A program made the translations under genes and the position numbers. Under the pieces are notes generated by a model that worked only from the letters and a program-made list of their open reading frames with translations, was not told the DNA's origin and made no database searches. From Methanomassiliicoccales archaeon PtaU1.Bin030 (GTDB lineage: Archaea; Thermoplasmatota; Thermoplasmata; Methanomassiliicoccales; Methanomassiliicoccaceae), in the NCBI GenBank assembly GCA_002067635.1, contig MVRB01000231.1, positions 1-7,884 on the forward strand: DNA of 7,884 nt, given 5' to 3'. Shown piece by piece: positions 1 through 5,256 of the stretch (positions are counted from its first letter, which is position 1; each line of letters begins with the position of its first letter).

Positions 1-59
1 CCGTCGATCCTGATACCATTGTCATCGATCAGGTCAATATCAGTAGTCATTCCCGACAT
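1..59 (-). CDS. rrp41: Exosome complex exonuclease Rrp41, N-terminal fragment
   Basis: Only the first 19 codons are inside the window; the gene runs off the left edge. The translation ends in NGIRIDG, which matches the opening of archaeal Rrp41, an RNase PH-fold protein whose N-terminus carries a D-G-x-R-x-D-G-R motif. Rrp41 is the catalytic phosphorolytic subunit of the archaeal exosome: it pairs with Rrp42 in a hexameric ring and degrades RNA 3'->5'. I chose the ATG at 59 over the in-frame ATG at 50 because a GAGGTGA ribosome-binding site (71-65) lies 5 nt upstream of it and overlaps the rrp4 stop codon. The gap to rrp4 is 10 nt, so the two genes are almost certainly cotranscribed. The identity rests on this short motif plus position directly after rrp4, the standard archaeal order. 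Confidence 0.85.
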   Translation of the reverse strand, partial: MSGMTTDIDLIDDNGIRID

Positions 60-69
60 GAATATCACC

Positions 70-771
70 TCACTCTGTTCTCGGCGCCGATTGCCCGGAC
101 ACCTGCTCCAGGTACGCCTTCACCTTCTCCGTCAGACCGTGGGAATGGGCGTCCTGCTCTATCATCTGGATGGCCTTGATCGCATGCACGATGTTGTCCA
201 CCTCGCCATCCAACCATATCCTTCCGTTCTGGCCCACGAATATCCGGCAGTTCGTGTATCCCTTTATCATCTGGATCATGGAACCGCTCTTCCCTATCAC
301 CCGCGGTACCTTGCTCGGCGACACCTCAATGATCTGTCCGCCCTGGAGCTTCCTCAGCCCCTGGTCCTTCATAGTGACCTGGACCCTCATGGTCTCATCG
401 ACCATCAGCACCTTCGCGAGGATCACGTCGCCTACGTTCATATAGCGGGCGGTGTCGCCGAACTCCACCCTCCAAGGCACCTCGTTGACATGCAACGGGG
501 CAGGGTACGGGGAGTTTATATCGATTAGCCAGTTTGAAGGTCCGATGTCCTCGACCTTCCCAATAACGCTGTCCCCCACAGCGGGGATGTACCTCCCGCT
601 CAGAGGAATGATGTTCACGTAGTTCGATTTCACGGATTTGATGCCGAGGAGGGCGGCGAAAATCTTACCATCGGAAACATACGTTCCCGCCCCCGGTTTT
701 AATTTCTCTCCCTCAAGGAGATCTCCGGGCATAACGATCTCCCTCGGTTGTCTCGACCCTTCACTATTCAT
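70..771 (-). CDS. rrp4: Exosome RNA-binding cap protein Rrp4 (S1 and KH domains)
   Basis: This 233-residue protein has the three-part Rrp4 layout. An N-terminal exosome-binding domain spans about residues 12-58, with the PGD...G motif and GTY...G. An S1 RNA-binding domain covers about 66-138, and a KH domain about 145-205 with the GKSG loop at residues 160-163. Rrp4 forms the trimeric cap on the Rrp41/Rrp42 ring and feeds RNA into the central channel. Length is normal for the archaeal family (about 230-250). The ATG at 771 is supported by an AAGGAGAT ribosome-binding site at 784-777, 5 nt upstream. An ATG at 775 is out of frame and meets a stop after three codons. rrp41 follows 10 nt downstream. 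The 105-nt gap from SBDS is larger than other gaps in the cluster and may hold an internal promoter. Confidence 0.96.
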   Translation of the reverse strand: MNSEGSRQPREIVMPGDLLEGEKLKPGAGTYVSDGKIFAALLGIKSVKSNYVNIIPLSGRYIPAVGDSVIGKVEDIGPSNWLIDINSPYPAPLHVNEVPWRVEFGDTARYMNVGDVILAKVLMVDETMRVQVTMKDQGLRKLQGGQIIEVSPSKVPRVIGKSGSMIQMIKGYTNCRIFVGQNGRIWLDGEVDNIVHAIKAIQMIEQDAHSHGLTEKVKAYLEQVSGQSAPRTE

Positions 772-821
772 ACATTATCTCCTTAGATATTTTACCACAC
801 GCGAATGTAAGCTGATTGTAT

Positions 822-840
822 CTCGTCTTAAATTCCTTTG
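822..840 (-). promoter_or_regulatory. Candidate internal promoter for rrp4-rrp41
   Basis: On the minus strand the SBDS-rrp4 gap reads AAAGGAATTTAAGACG here. The A-rich stretch followed by ATTTAAGA (833-826) resembles an archaeal BRE plus TATA box. A start about 25 nt downstream would fall near 803, leaving a leader of about 30 nt with the ribosome-binding site at 784-777. The rest of the gap is AT-rich just after the SBDS stop (848-870), and I see no RNA gene there. This is a match by eye to a degenerate motif, so confidence is low. Confidence 0.3.
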
Positions 841-876
841 CCCCGGCGTAATATATCATATATCTTAAGAATTCGC

Positions 877-1581
877 TCAGACCGTGCCTTTGAGGATCTT
901 GGTCTCCACATCCCCTTTGGTCCTTTCCGCCAACTTCGTTAGGAAATCATCACGCATGCCCGCCGGCAGCTCAACGATGCCTATCCAGTTCCCGTTGGAT
1001 TGCCATTCGTCCCGGGTTATCTTTCCGGACTGGGCGATGTACTCATAACAGCGACCGTACTGATCTCCGGTGAGCTTCACCGCGATCCTGACCTTGTCGA
1101 AGCGAATAGGTATGAGCGGCCGGAGGGCCTTCAGGACGTTCTCTATCTGCGATTCCGCGGACCTGAATGGATCGACATGCACCCGAGCCTCCTCCATCGC
1201 CGCCTCGATCCTGGCCGGAGGATGGGGAGCGGAGGTCTGAGGGTTGATGGCGTTCCGGGCGATCTCCGCCACGATGCGCTTCCTCTTGCTCTCTTGCATC
1301 TCCTTTCGCTGCTGGGTGGTCAGCTGCACCTCGCCCTTCAGGATGATCTGCCTGGCGACATGGAGGGGATCGGTGTTTCCGAACACCTCCTGCAGCTTCT
1401 TTTCTTCAGGCCTTGTCCCTTTGCGGGCGTTGCGGAAGACCTCGTCGATGACCATGTGTTCGGCGAGATCAACCTCCTTGCCCTCCCGTATTAGATTGAC
1501 CACCTTGGGGTCGATGAGGATCTCGAAGGTCTCCCCATGGGATTCCAAACGGGCCACTATGGCATCCTCTATATCGACCAT
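877..1581 (-). CDS. sbds: Ribosome maturation protein SBDS (Sdo1 homologue)
   Basis: The 234-residue product fits archaeal SBDS in length and in its three-domain plan. An N-terminal FYSH domain (about 1-87) includes DAIVARLESHGETFEILIDP near the start and the GTRPEEKKLQEVFG region. A helical middle domain (about 88-160) includes the LTTQQRKEM segment. A C-terminal ferredoxin-like domain (about 161-234) begins around IPIRFDKVRIAVKL. In archaea and eukaryotes SBDS works with an EF-2-like GTPase to release the anti-association factor aIF6/eIF6 from the large ribosomal subunit. The ATG at 1581 lies 12 nt after the psmA stop, with an AAAGG-type site just upstream, so it is cotranscribed with psmA. 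SBDS next to rrp4/rrp41 is the widespread archaeal arrangement that first linked it to RNA processing. No oddities are visible. Confidence 0.96.
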   Translation of the reverse strand: MVDIEDAIVARLESHGETFEILIDPKVVNLIREGKEVDLAEHMVIDEVFRNARKGTRPEEKKLQEVFGNTDPLHVARQIILKGEVQLTTQQRKEMQESKRKRIVAEIARNAINPQTSAPHPPARIEAAMEEARVHVDPFRSAESQIENVLKALRPLIPIRFDKVRIAVKLTGDQYGRCYEYIAQSGKITRDEWQSNGNWIGIVELPAGMRDDFLTKLAERTKGDVETKILKGTV

Positions 1582-1593
1582 GGTAATCCTTTA

Positions 1594-2316
1594 CTATTCA
1601 GCATTGGCCTTTTTGACCACAGATTCCACCTCGCCGTCGTCCAGCCGGCGGAAGTCCGCCCCAACCCGAACGATGCCGATCTCCACGGACTTGGGGTTCA
1701 GCTTCTCCTCTTCTGTGGCCTTCTTCAGCGCCTTCAGGCCTAGGACGATGGCGTCTTCCATCTCCATGCCTTCCTGGTACTGCTCCTCGAAGACCTCCAT
1801 GACCATGTTGCGGCCGGCGCCTATGCTTCCTGCCTTGTAGGATACCAGAGCGCCTGAGGGGTCTGTCTCGAACAGGTGCACGCCCTGGTCATCGACACCA
1901 GCGATCAAGAGGGCAGTACCGAACGGCCTGACGCCTCCATACTGCGTATAGTTCTGCTTGTAATCACATATTTTTTTCACAAGCATCTCCACGCTGATCC
2001 TCTCGTCGTAAGTGATCTTGCTTATCTGAGAGGTGACCCGGGCATGGTCCACCAGGACCCTAGCGTCGGCGACCAGGCCTGAGGTGGCACAACCGATGTG
2101 CTCGTCGATCTGGAAAATTTTCTCGATGGATTTGGGCTCCATGAGACGGCTGGCGATGCGCTTGTCAACAATTAGGACCGCACCGTCCTTGAACTTCAGA
2201 CCAACAGTGGTGGTACCTCTCTTGACAGCTTCTCGCGCGTATTCAACTTGGAACAGCCTTCCATCGGGCGAGAACACGGTGATGGCCCTATCATACGCCA
2301 TTTGTCCTGGTTGCAT
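1594..2316 (-). CDS. psmA: 20S proteasome alpha subunit
   Basis: This is a 240-residue proteasome alpha subunit. The N-terminal signature YDRAITVFSPDGRLFQVEY (residues 8-26) forms the gate and H0 helix and, from memory, is nearly identical to that of Thermoplasma acidophilum. Alpha subunits form the outer seven-membered rings, gate substrate entry and dock regulatory ATPases. The residues that form the docking pocket for C-terminal HbYX tails in T. acidophilum are all conserved at the same numbers here: K66, G80 and L81. This suggests activation by a PAN- or Cdc48-type ATPase. YGGVRPFG, typical of the family, is at about residues 125-132. The ATG at 2316 has an AAGGAGTG site upstream. The beta subunit and the ATPase are not in the window. 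Placement between pop5 and SBDS is the classic exosome/proteasome superoperon order. Confidence 0.98.
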   Translation of the reverse strand: MQPGQMAYDRAITVFSPDGRLFQVEYAREAVKRGTTTVGLKFKDGAVLIVDKRIASRLMEPKSIEKIFQIDEHIGCATSGLVADARVLVDHARVTSQISKITYDERISVEMLVKKICDYKQNYTQYGGVRPFGTALLIAGVDDQGVHLFETDPSGALVSYKAGSIGAGRNMVMEVFEEQYQEGMEMEDAIVLGLKALKKATEEEKLNPKSVEIGIVRVGADFRRLDDGEVESVVKKANAE

Positions 2317-2360
2317 TATAACACTCCTTGACTACGCGAAAATCACTAAAGCACTTCTTC

Positions 2361-2378
2361 GATATATATGTTGATATG
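2361..2378 (-). promoter_or_regulatory. Candidate TATA box upstream of psmA
   Basis: The 75-nt gap between pop5 and psmA contains CATATATATC on the minus strand at 2370-2361, preceded by an A-rich stretch. A start about 25 nt downstream, near 2340, would leave a leader of about 24 nt that includes the AAGGAGTG ribosome-binding site at 2330-2323. This geometry is normal for an archaeal promoter. It suggests psmA and the genes after it can be transcribed independently of ftsZ-pop5. Confidence 0.45.
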
Positions 2379-2391
2379 TTACCCAGGTATG

Positions 2392-2724
2392 TCAAGGACC
2401 ACACTTGTCGCCCTTCAGAGACTCCCGGGTGTATCCTTCGCTCCCGAGCATCCCTTCCCTTAACGTTCGGAGGGTTCCAGATGTCTTTTTGGTGACCACG
2501 GCACTAGCATCGTCGTTGAGGGCCTCGATGGCCCGATGTTGGTCCTTCCATCCCACCCTCAGGATGCCCTCGACCCCATCGAACTGTATGACCTTGTAGC
2601 GAATACCCGCCCGGTGCAGGGAGGAGTTGAGGCATGCGTAGAGGGCATCCTCGGTGATACTTTCCTCTCCGCGCACGCGGACCCTGATGTACCGTCTTCT
2701 GCCCCTCTTTTCCTTGACGACCAT
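2392..2724 (-). CDS. rnp2: RNase P protein component 2 (Pop5/Rnp2)
   Basis: The product (110 residues from the ATG at 2724) matches archaeal Pop5. It has a basic KRGRRRYI entry strand, a central DALYACLNSSLHRAG helix region and the IRYKVIQFDGVEGILRVG strands, which give the alpha/beta sandwich fold. A following basic helix ends in TSGTLRTLREG, as in the family. Pop5 pairs with Rpp30 to stabilise the catalytic core of RNase P RNA, which matures tRNA 5' ends. The frame is open upstream to a GTG at 2781 that would overlap ftsZ by 26 nt. I prefer the ATG at 2724 because homology begins there and the extension looks unlike the family. Neither start has a clear Shine-Dalgarno sequence. The gap from the ftsZ stop is 31 nt. 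The product is short, but pop5 next to psmA is a common archaeal neighbourhood. Confidence 0.85.
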   Translation of the reverse strand: MVVKEKRGRRRYIRVRVRGEESITEDALYACLNSSLHRAGIRYKVIQFDGVEGILRVGWKDQHRAIEALNDDASAVVTKKTSGTLRTLREGMLGSEGYTRESLKGDKCGP

Positions 2725-2755
2725 GGGAGAGCGGCGTGGCCAATATCGTTTGACA

Positions 2756-3823
2756 TTAAGTAAGTGACGGGGTGGTGACACCGGTGATGACGACGAGCAC
2801 CCGGACCTTGCCCTTCAGCTCCGGCTCCACCGAGCATCCCCAGATGATCCTCGTCCGTGGATTTAGGCGTGAGGACACCATCTCCGCGGCCCTCTCGGCC
2901 TCCCCGACAGTGAGGTCCGACCCTCCCTGGACCCGTATAAGGGCACCTTTGGCAGTGGTCATGTTGAAGTCACCCAGCAGGGGGGAGGTCAACGCATCGT
3001 CCACTGCGTCCTTTATCCTGTCATGTTCGTCCGAGCTTTCGCCCATGCCGATCATGGCCATCCCTCCGTCCTTCATGATGGTGTGAACGTCATTGAAGTC
3101 CACGTTCACCAGCCCAGGCCTGGTGATGATCTCGGTGATTCCCTTGATGCCGTACATCAGCACCTCATCGGCGACCTTGAACGCGGCGTTGAGCGGCAGC
3201 TTAGGGACAAGCTTCAGCAGCTGTTCGTTGAGGATCACGATGGTGGTGTCGCAGTTCCTCTGCATCTCCTCAAGCCCCTTTTTGGCGTTCTCCATCCGCA
3301 CCCGCCCCTCGGATCTGAACGGCAGGGTCACGATGCCGATGGTCAGCGCCCCATTGCGGTGAGCCAACTCGGCAACGTAGGGAGCGGAGCCGGTGCCGGT
3401 CCCTCCCCCCATGCCTGCGGTGACGAAGACCACGCTGCTGCCGTTGATGTACCTGGAAATATCGTCCTTGGCCTCCTCCGCCGCCTTCCTTCCGACCTCA
3501 GGGATGGCCCCCGCCCCAAGACCCTTGGTCAGGACCCTTCCCAGCAAGATCTTGTTCTCCGTACTCACGTTCAAGAGGTGACGAGCATCGCTGTTGGCGG
3601 CCACCAATGTCGCGCCCTTCACCCCGTCGGTCGCGAGCCGATGGATGGTGTTCGATCCACCGCCCCCGCAACCTATGATCGATATGTTGATCTTGATCGA
3701 CTCCACCAATCTTCTGAGCTCCTCATCATCCTCGCTGGTGATGGAGCATCCCATTCCCGAGGCCAATGGTTCATACGCGGCAGCGATGCTATCGGCCAGG
3801 CTTGCAAATGAGTTCATGTGCAT
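2756..3823 (-). CDS. ftsZ: Cell-division GTPase FtsZ, archaeal FtsZ1-like
   Basis: This is a 355-residue tubulin/FtsZ-family GTPase that would polymerise into the division ring at mid-cell. The glycine-rich T1 loop GCGGGGSNT is at residues 51-59. The tubulin signature GGGTGTG is at 139-145, inside FVTAGMGGGTGTGSAP. The catalytic T7 loop N-V-D-F-N-D is at 240-245, so both halves of the GTPase site look intact. GLGAGAIPEVG (101-111) is typical of FtsZ and argues against CetZ. The sequence resembles, from memory, Methanocaldococcus FtsZ1, including an acidic N-terminal helix (about 31-45). The C-terminus stops at about residue 355, right after the last beta strand (VRVLVVITGV), so the tail that usually binds membrane tethers is nearly absent. 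The start is ATG 3823 or the in-frame ATG 3817; a weak AGGG lies ahead of both. The neighbour downstream is pop5. Confidence 0.93.
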   Translation of the reverse strand: MHMNSFASLADSIAAAYEPLASGMGCSITSEDDEELRRLVESIKINISIIGCGGGGSNTIHRLATDGVKGATLVAANSDARHLLNVSTENKILLGRVLTKGLGAGAIPEVGRKAAEEAKDDISRYINGSSVVFVTAGMGGGTGTGSAPYVAELAHRNGALTIGIVTLPFRSEGRVRMENAKKGLEEMQRNCDTTIVILNEQLLKLVPKLPLNAAFKVADEVLMYGIKGITEIITRPGLVNVDFNDVHTIMKDGGMAMIGMGESSDEHDRIKDAVDDALTSPLLGDFNMTTAKGALIRVQGGSDLTVGEAERAAEMVSSRLNPRTRIIWGCSVEPELKGKVRVLVVITGVTTPSLT

Positions 3824-3883
3824 CCCTAAGTTAGATTGAACCGTCCATACAGTAGTAAATATTAATATCTATATTCCTGATTT

Positions 3884-3899
3884 CGATAAATAAATTTCA
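3884..3899 (-). promoter_or_regulatory. Candidate ftsZ promoter
   Basis: On the minus strand this reads TGAAATTTATTTATCG: a GAAA purine stretch like a BRE, then TTTATTTAT like a TATA box. A start near 3864 would give an ftsZ leader of about 40 nt. A second AT-rich candidate, GAATATAGATATTAATAT, lies at about 3876-3859 and would give a very short leader. I cannot tell which is used, since the whole region is AT-rich. Confidence 0.4.
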
Positions 3900-3900
3900 A

Positions 3901-3954
3901 GCTATATATAATGCATATTGTTCTAATATATAATATATTATTATATAATAATTA
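3901..3954. repeat. AT-rich palindromic block between ftsZ and the zinc-ribbon gene
   Basis: This stretch is almost entirely A and T, in contrast with the GC-rich genes either side. It contains a perfect 16-bp palindrome at 3937-3952 (ATTATTATATAATAAT). Immediately before it is a near-perfect one at 3924-3940, with arms of 8 bp around a single A. It lies 3' of the zinc-ribbon gene and 5' of ftsZ. It could be a transcript end, a DNA-unwinding or regulatory site, or simply a product of low complexity. In sequence made of only two letters, palindromes arise easily. Confidence 0.5.
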
Positions 3955-4038
3955 CCAGTAGGTCCAGCGTTGTCAGAGAACATGCCGGGAATGAAAAGCT
4001 GGATGAGAAGTTGTCTATCGGCAACGTGTCGAATCGCA

Positions 4039-4782
4039 TCATACGAACTCGAAGGCAGCGCCGCAGGTCCCGCACTCCGTGGCACCGTCTGGCAGTTTGG
4101 CCCCGCACTCAGGACAGCGGTCGTTGAGGATGGCACCGCATTCACAGGTCTCGTCGTTAGGACCTATTGCCCGATCGCACACAGGGCAGGTGCGTGGCCT
4201 GAACTGATGGAACGGCTCGCCGCAGCGGTTGCATGAGGTATCGCTCTCGCGGACCAGGAACCCGCAGGAGGGGCATGGGAAGGTTCCCCCGTCCGCCACG
4301 AAGATTGCCCCGCAGGACCTACATCTGGTAGCGCCCCTCTCGAGCCCTCCACCGCAAACAGGGCAACTCGTTTCAGAAGAGGCCGCCAGCGCCCCCTCGA
4401 CCGTATCCCTCGGCACCATCGGTTGCACGTAATTGCGTGAGGTGGTGCTCTCGCGGCCCTTGATGGCATATGTCCTGCTGCAGTAGGGACAGTTCCCCAC
4501 TCTAGCCAGGCAGACAGAGTGGAACACCTTGCCGGTACCGCAGCGAACATATTCCGATCCCTCCTTTATCCTGCCCATGCAGATCTGACAGATCTCCGGC
4601 TGCACCTTTGGGCCTGTTATCTGGACGCGTGGACGTCCTTGCGTCTCTGTGGCATCGGCATGATGGCCTGACCTTTTAACGTAGATGATCTTTTTGATCA
4701 GATCACCGAAGCCCGTACCTGCCAGAAGGGTTGCCAGAGGCAGCAAGGGGTCCAACATGGCCCGTTTGAAAGCCCGTGTCAT
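4039..4782 (-). CDS. RING-like finger plus four zinc ribbons, function unknown
   Basis: I do not recognise a named family. The 247-residue product has three parts. Residues 1-36 include a hydrophobic stretch (about 10-32) that could touch membrane or pack as a helix. Residues 65-101 form a RING-like finger with ligands C65, C68, C81, H88, C91, C98, C101 and the F-H-x-x-C-L...C-P-x-C pattern of RING domains. The fourth RING ligand position is lysine (K85), so only seven ligands are visible. Residues 140-240 hold four zinc ribbons with cysteines 140/143/154/157, 170/173/184/187, 199/202/213/215 and 223/226/237/240; the third has a C-x-C second knuckle. A link of about 38 residues joins the two halves. 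Such arrays usually mediate protein or nucleic-acid contacts. The ATG at 4782 follows an in-frame stop directly; ATG 4758 is the alternative. Neither has a Shine-Dalgarno sequence. Confidence 0.8.
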   Translation of the reverse strand: MTRAFKRAMLDPLLPLATLLAGTGFGDLIKKIIYVKRSGHHADATETQGRPRVQITGPKVQPEICQICMGRIKEGSEYVRCGTGKVFHSVCLARVGNCPYCSRTYAIKGRESTTSRNYVQPMVPRDTVEGALAASSETSCPVCGGGLERGATRCRSCGAIFVADGGTFPCPSCGFLVRESDTSCNRCGEPFHQFRPRTCPVCDRAIGPNDETCECGAILNDRCPECGAKLPDGATECGTCGAAFEFV

Positions 4783-4861
4783 TTAAGGAGATTGCTACCC
4801 GGTTGATTGGTCTGATAATCGATACTCCTTATCGAAGCGAGGAACAACTTCTCATCATCTT

Positions 4862-4896
4862 ACGAACGTTCGTTCGAAACTCGGTCCCCGAACGAA
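4862..4896. promoter_or_regulatory. Operator-like cluster of CGAACG/CGTTCG inverted repeats
   Basis: ACGAACGTTCGT at 4862-4873 is a perfect 12-bp palindrome. Overlapping it, TTCGTTCG (4869-4876) is the inverse complement of CGAACGAA (4889-4896), with 12 nt between. The hexamer CGAACG or its complement therefore occurs four times in 32 bp, ending right beside the TATA sequence at 4900-4907. Position and symmetry suggest binding sites for a dimeric regulator controlling one or both divergent transcripts. No regulator gene is in the window, so the binding protein is unknown. Confidence 0.5.
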
Positions 4897-4907
4897 ACGT
4901 ATATAAG
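4893..4907 (+). promoter_or_regulatory. Rightward BRE/TATA element; its core is also usable leftward
   Basis: CGAAAC followed by GTATATAAG is a good match to the archaeal BRE plus TATA consensus on the plus strand. A rightward start would fall near 4929, so it would produce either a small RNA or a leader of about 330 nt for hdrA. Because TATATA is symmetric, the same site read on the minus strand (CTTATATACG) could serve the zinc-ribbon gene, starting near 4878 with a leader of about 95 nt. The BRE orientation favours rightward transcription. Confidence 0.5.
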
Positions 4908-5000
4908 CCCTTTTGGTGAAGTGGTTGCCAAAAAACGATATGGAGCAATGTACGATATGTTAATATACGAACATTCCATTTCCCGCAAAAAGCACCCGTG

Positions 5001-5111
5001 CCATGGGCCGTTTTCATACGTATGCCGTTGCGGTCCGAGGCGTAGTAAAACCGCTTATCCAGGCAACAGCGTCCGAACGGGGGGGTTCCGTTGGACTACA
5101 AGGCCTCATGG
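5001..5111 (+). ncRNA. Possible structured RNA in the hdrA upstream region
   Basis: Folding by hand gives a closed multi-branched element. CCATGGGCC (5001-5009) pairs with GGCC-CATGG (5102-5105 and 5107-5111) with one bulged T, closing about 100 nt. Inside are a hairpin with GTCC-G-AACGG (5071-5080) pairing with CCGTTGGAC (5088-5096) around a GGGGGTT loop, and a weaker GCGGT/ACCGC stem (5030-5034 with 5050-5054). GTTGC (5027-5031) with GCAAC (5063-5067) is an alternative. It lies downstream of the rightward TATA box at 4893-4907. No known RNA family is recognised: it does not fit tRNA, 5S, SRP or RNase P RNA. No T-run terminator follows, so it may be part of a long hdrA leader. Evidence is base-pairing only. 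Confidence 0.25.
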
Positions 5112-5134
5112 AGTGACGTATTGATGGTCGACAG

Positions 5135-5150
5135 CGGGACGATATTAAGC
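5135..5150 (+). promoter_or_regulatory. Candidate hdrA promoter
   Basis: The sequence GGGACGATATTAAGC includes GATATTAAG (5141-5149) as a TATA-like box. It shares the context TTAAGCCCT / ATAAGCCCT with the rightward TATA at 4900-4911. A start about 25 nt downstream would fall near 5170, giving an hdrA leader of about 87 nt that would include the dyad at 5176-5206 in full. Low to moderate certainty. Confidence 0.4.
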
Positions 5151-5175
5151 CCTGTTATGGGGATAGATCTTACCG

Positions 5176-5206
5176 ATGCAATCGCATCCATATGCGTTAA
5201 TTGCAT
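5176..5206 (+). promoter_or_regulatory. Strong dyad/hairpin in the hdrA leader
   Basis: ATGCAATCGCAT (5176-5187) and ATGCG plus ATTGCAT (5192-5196 and 5200-5206) are complementary over 12 bp, with a CCAT loop (5188-5191) and a single 3-nt bulge TTA (5197-5199). As RNA this folds into a stable stem-loop about 50 nt before the hdrA start codon. As DNA it is two nested inverted repeats, which could bind a regulator just past the predicted transcription start. A regulatory role is inferred from location and symmetry. Confidence 0.45.
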
Positions 5207-5244
5207 GACATCAACGAGCAAATCGTCTTTGGAGCAGAACTTTT

Positions 5245-5251
5245 GGAGGAG
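5245..5251 (+). promoter_or_regulatory. Strong ribosome-binding site of hdrA
   Basis: GGAGGAG lies 5 nt before the ATG at 5257, close to the ideal archaeal Shine-Dalgarno sequence, and fixes the hdrA start. A second copy of the context, TTTGGAGCA at 5228-5236, sits 14 nt upstream but has no start codon at a suitable distance. Confidence 0.8.
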
Positions 5252-5256
5252 CATAT

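Noticed and set aside
1968..1977. Run of seven T (A7 in psmA) as a possible frameshift site
   Set aside because: The psmA reading frame continues with full family identity on both sides, so no programmed shift is needed.
3023..3811. Plus-strand open frame of 262 codons opposite ftsZ
   Set aside because: Its translation is rich in H, D, P and L and matches nothing; it is the mirror of a conserved GTPase in GC-rich DNA, with no ribosome-binding site.
3897..4145. Minus-strand 82-codon frame overlapping the end of the zinc-ribbon gene
   Set aside because: The overlapped part is out of frame with the clear zinc-ribbon gene, the rest runs through AT-rich spacer, and its tail is low-complexity I/Y.
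5001..5111. tRNA-like reading of the structured region (minus strand has a box-A-like TAGTCCAACGG)
   Set aside because: No matching box B with proper spacing, no anticodon arm, wrong length, and the would-be D-arm bases pair as a different hairpin.
4921..5124. Small plus-strand frame (67 codons from GTG, or 59 from ATG 4948)
   Set aside because: The GTG lies upstream of the predicted transcription start, the ribosome-binding sites are poor, the product is unrecognised and basic, and the same bases form hairpins.
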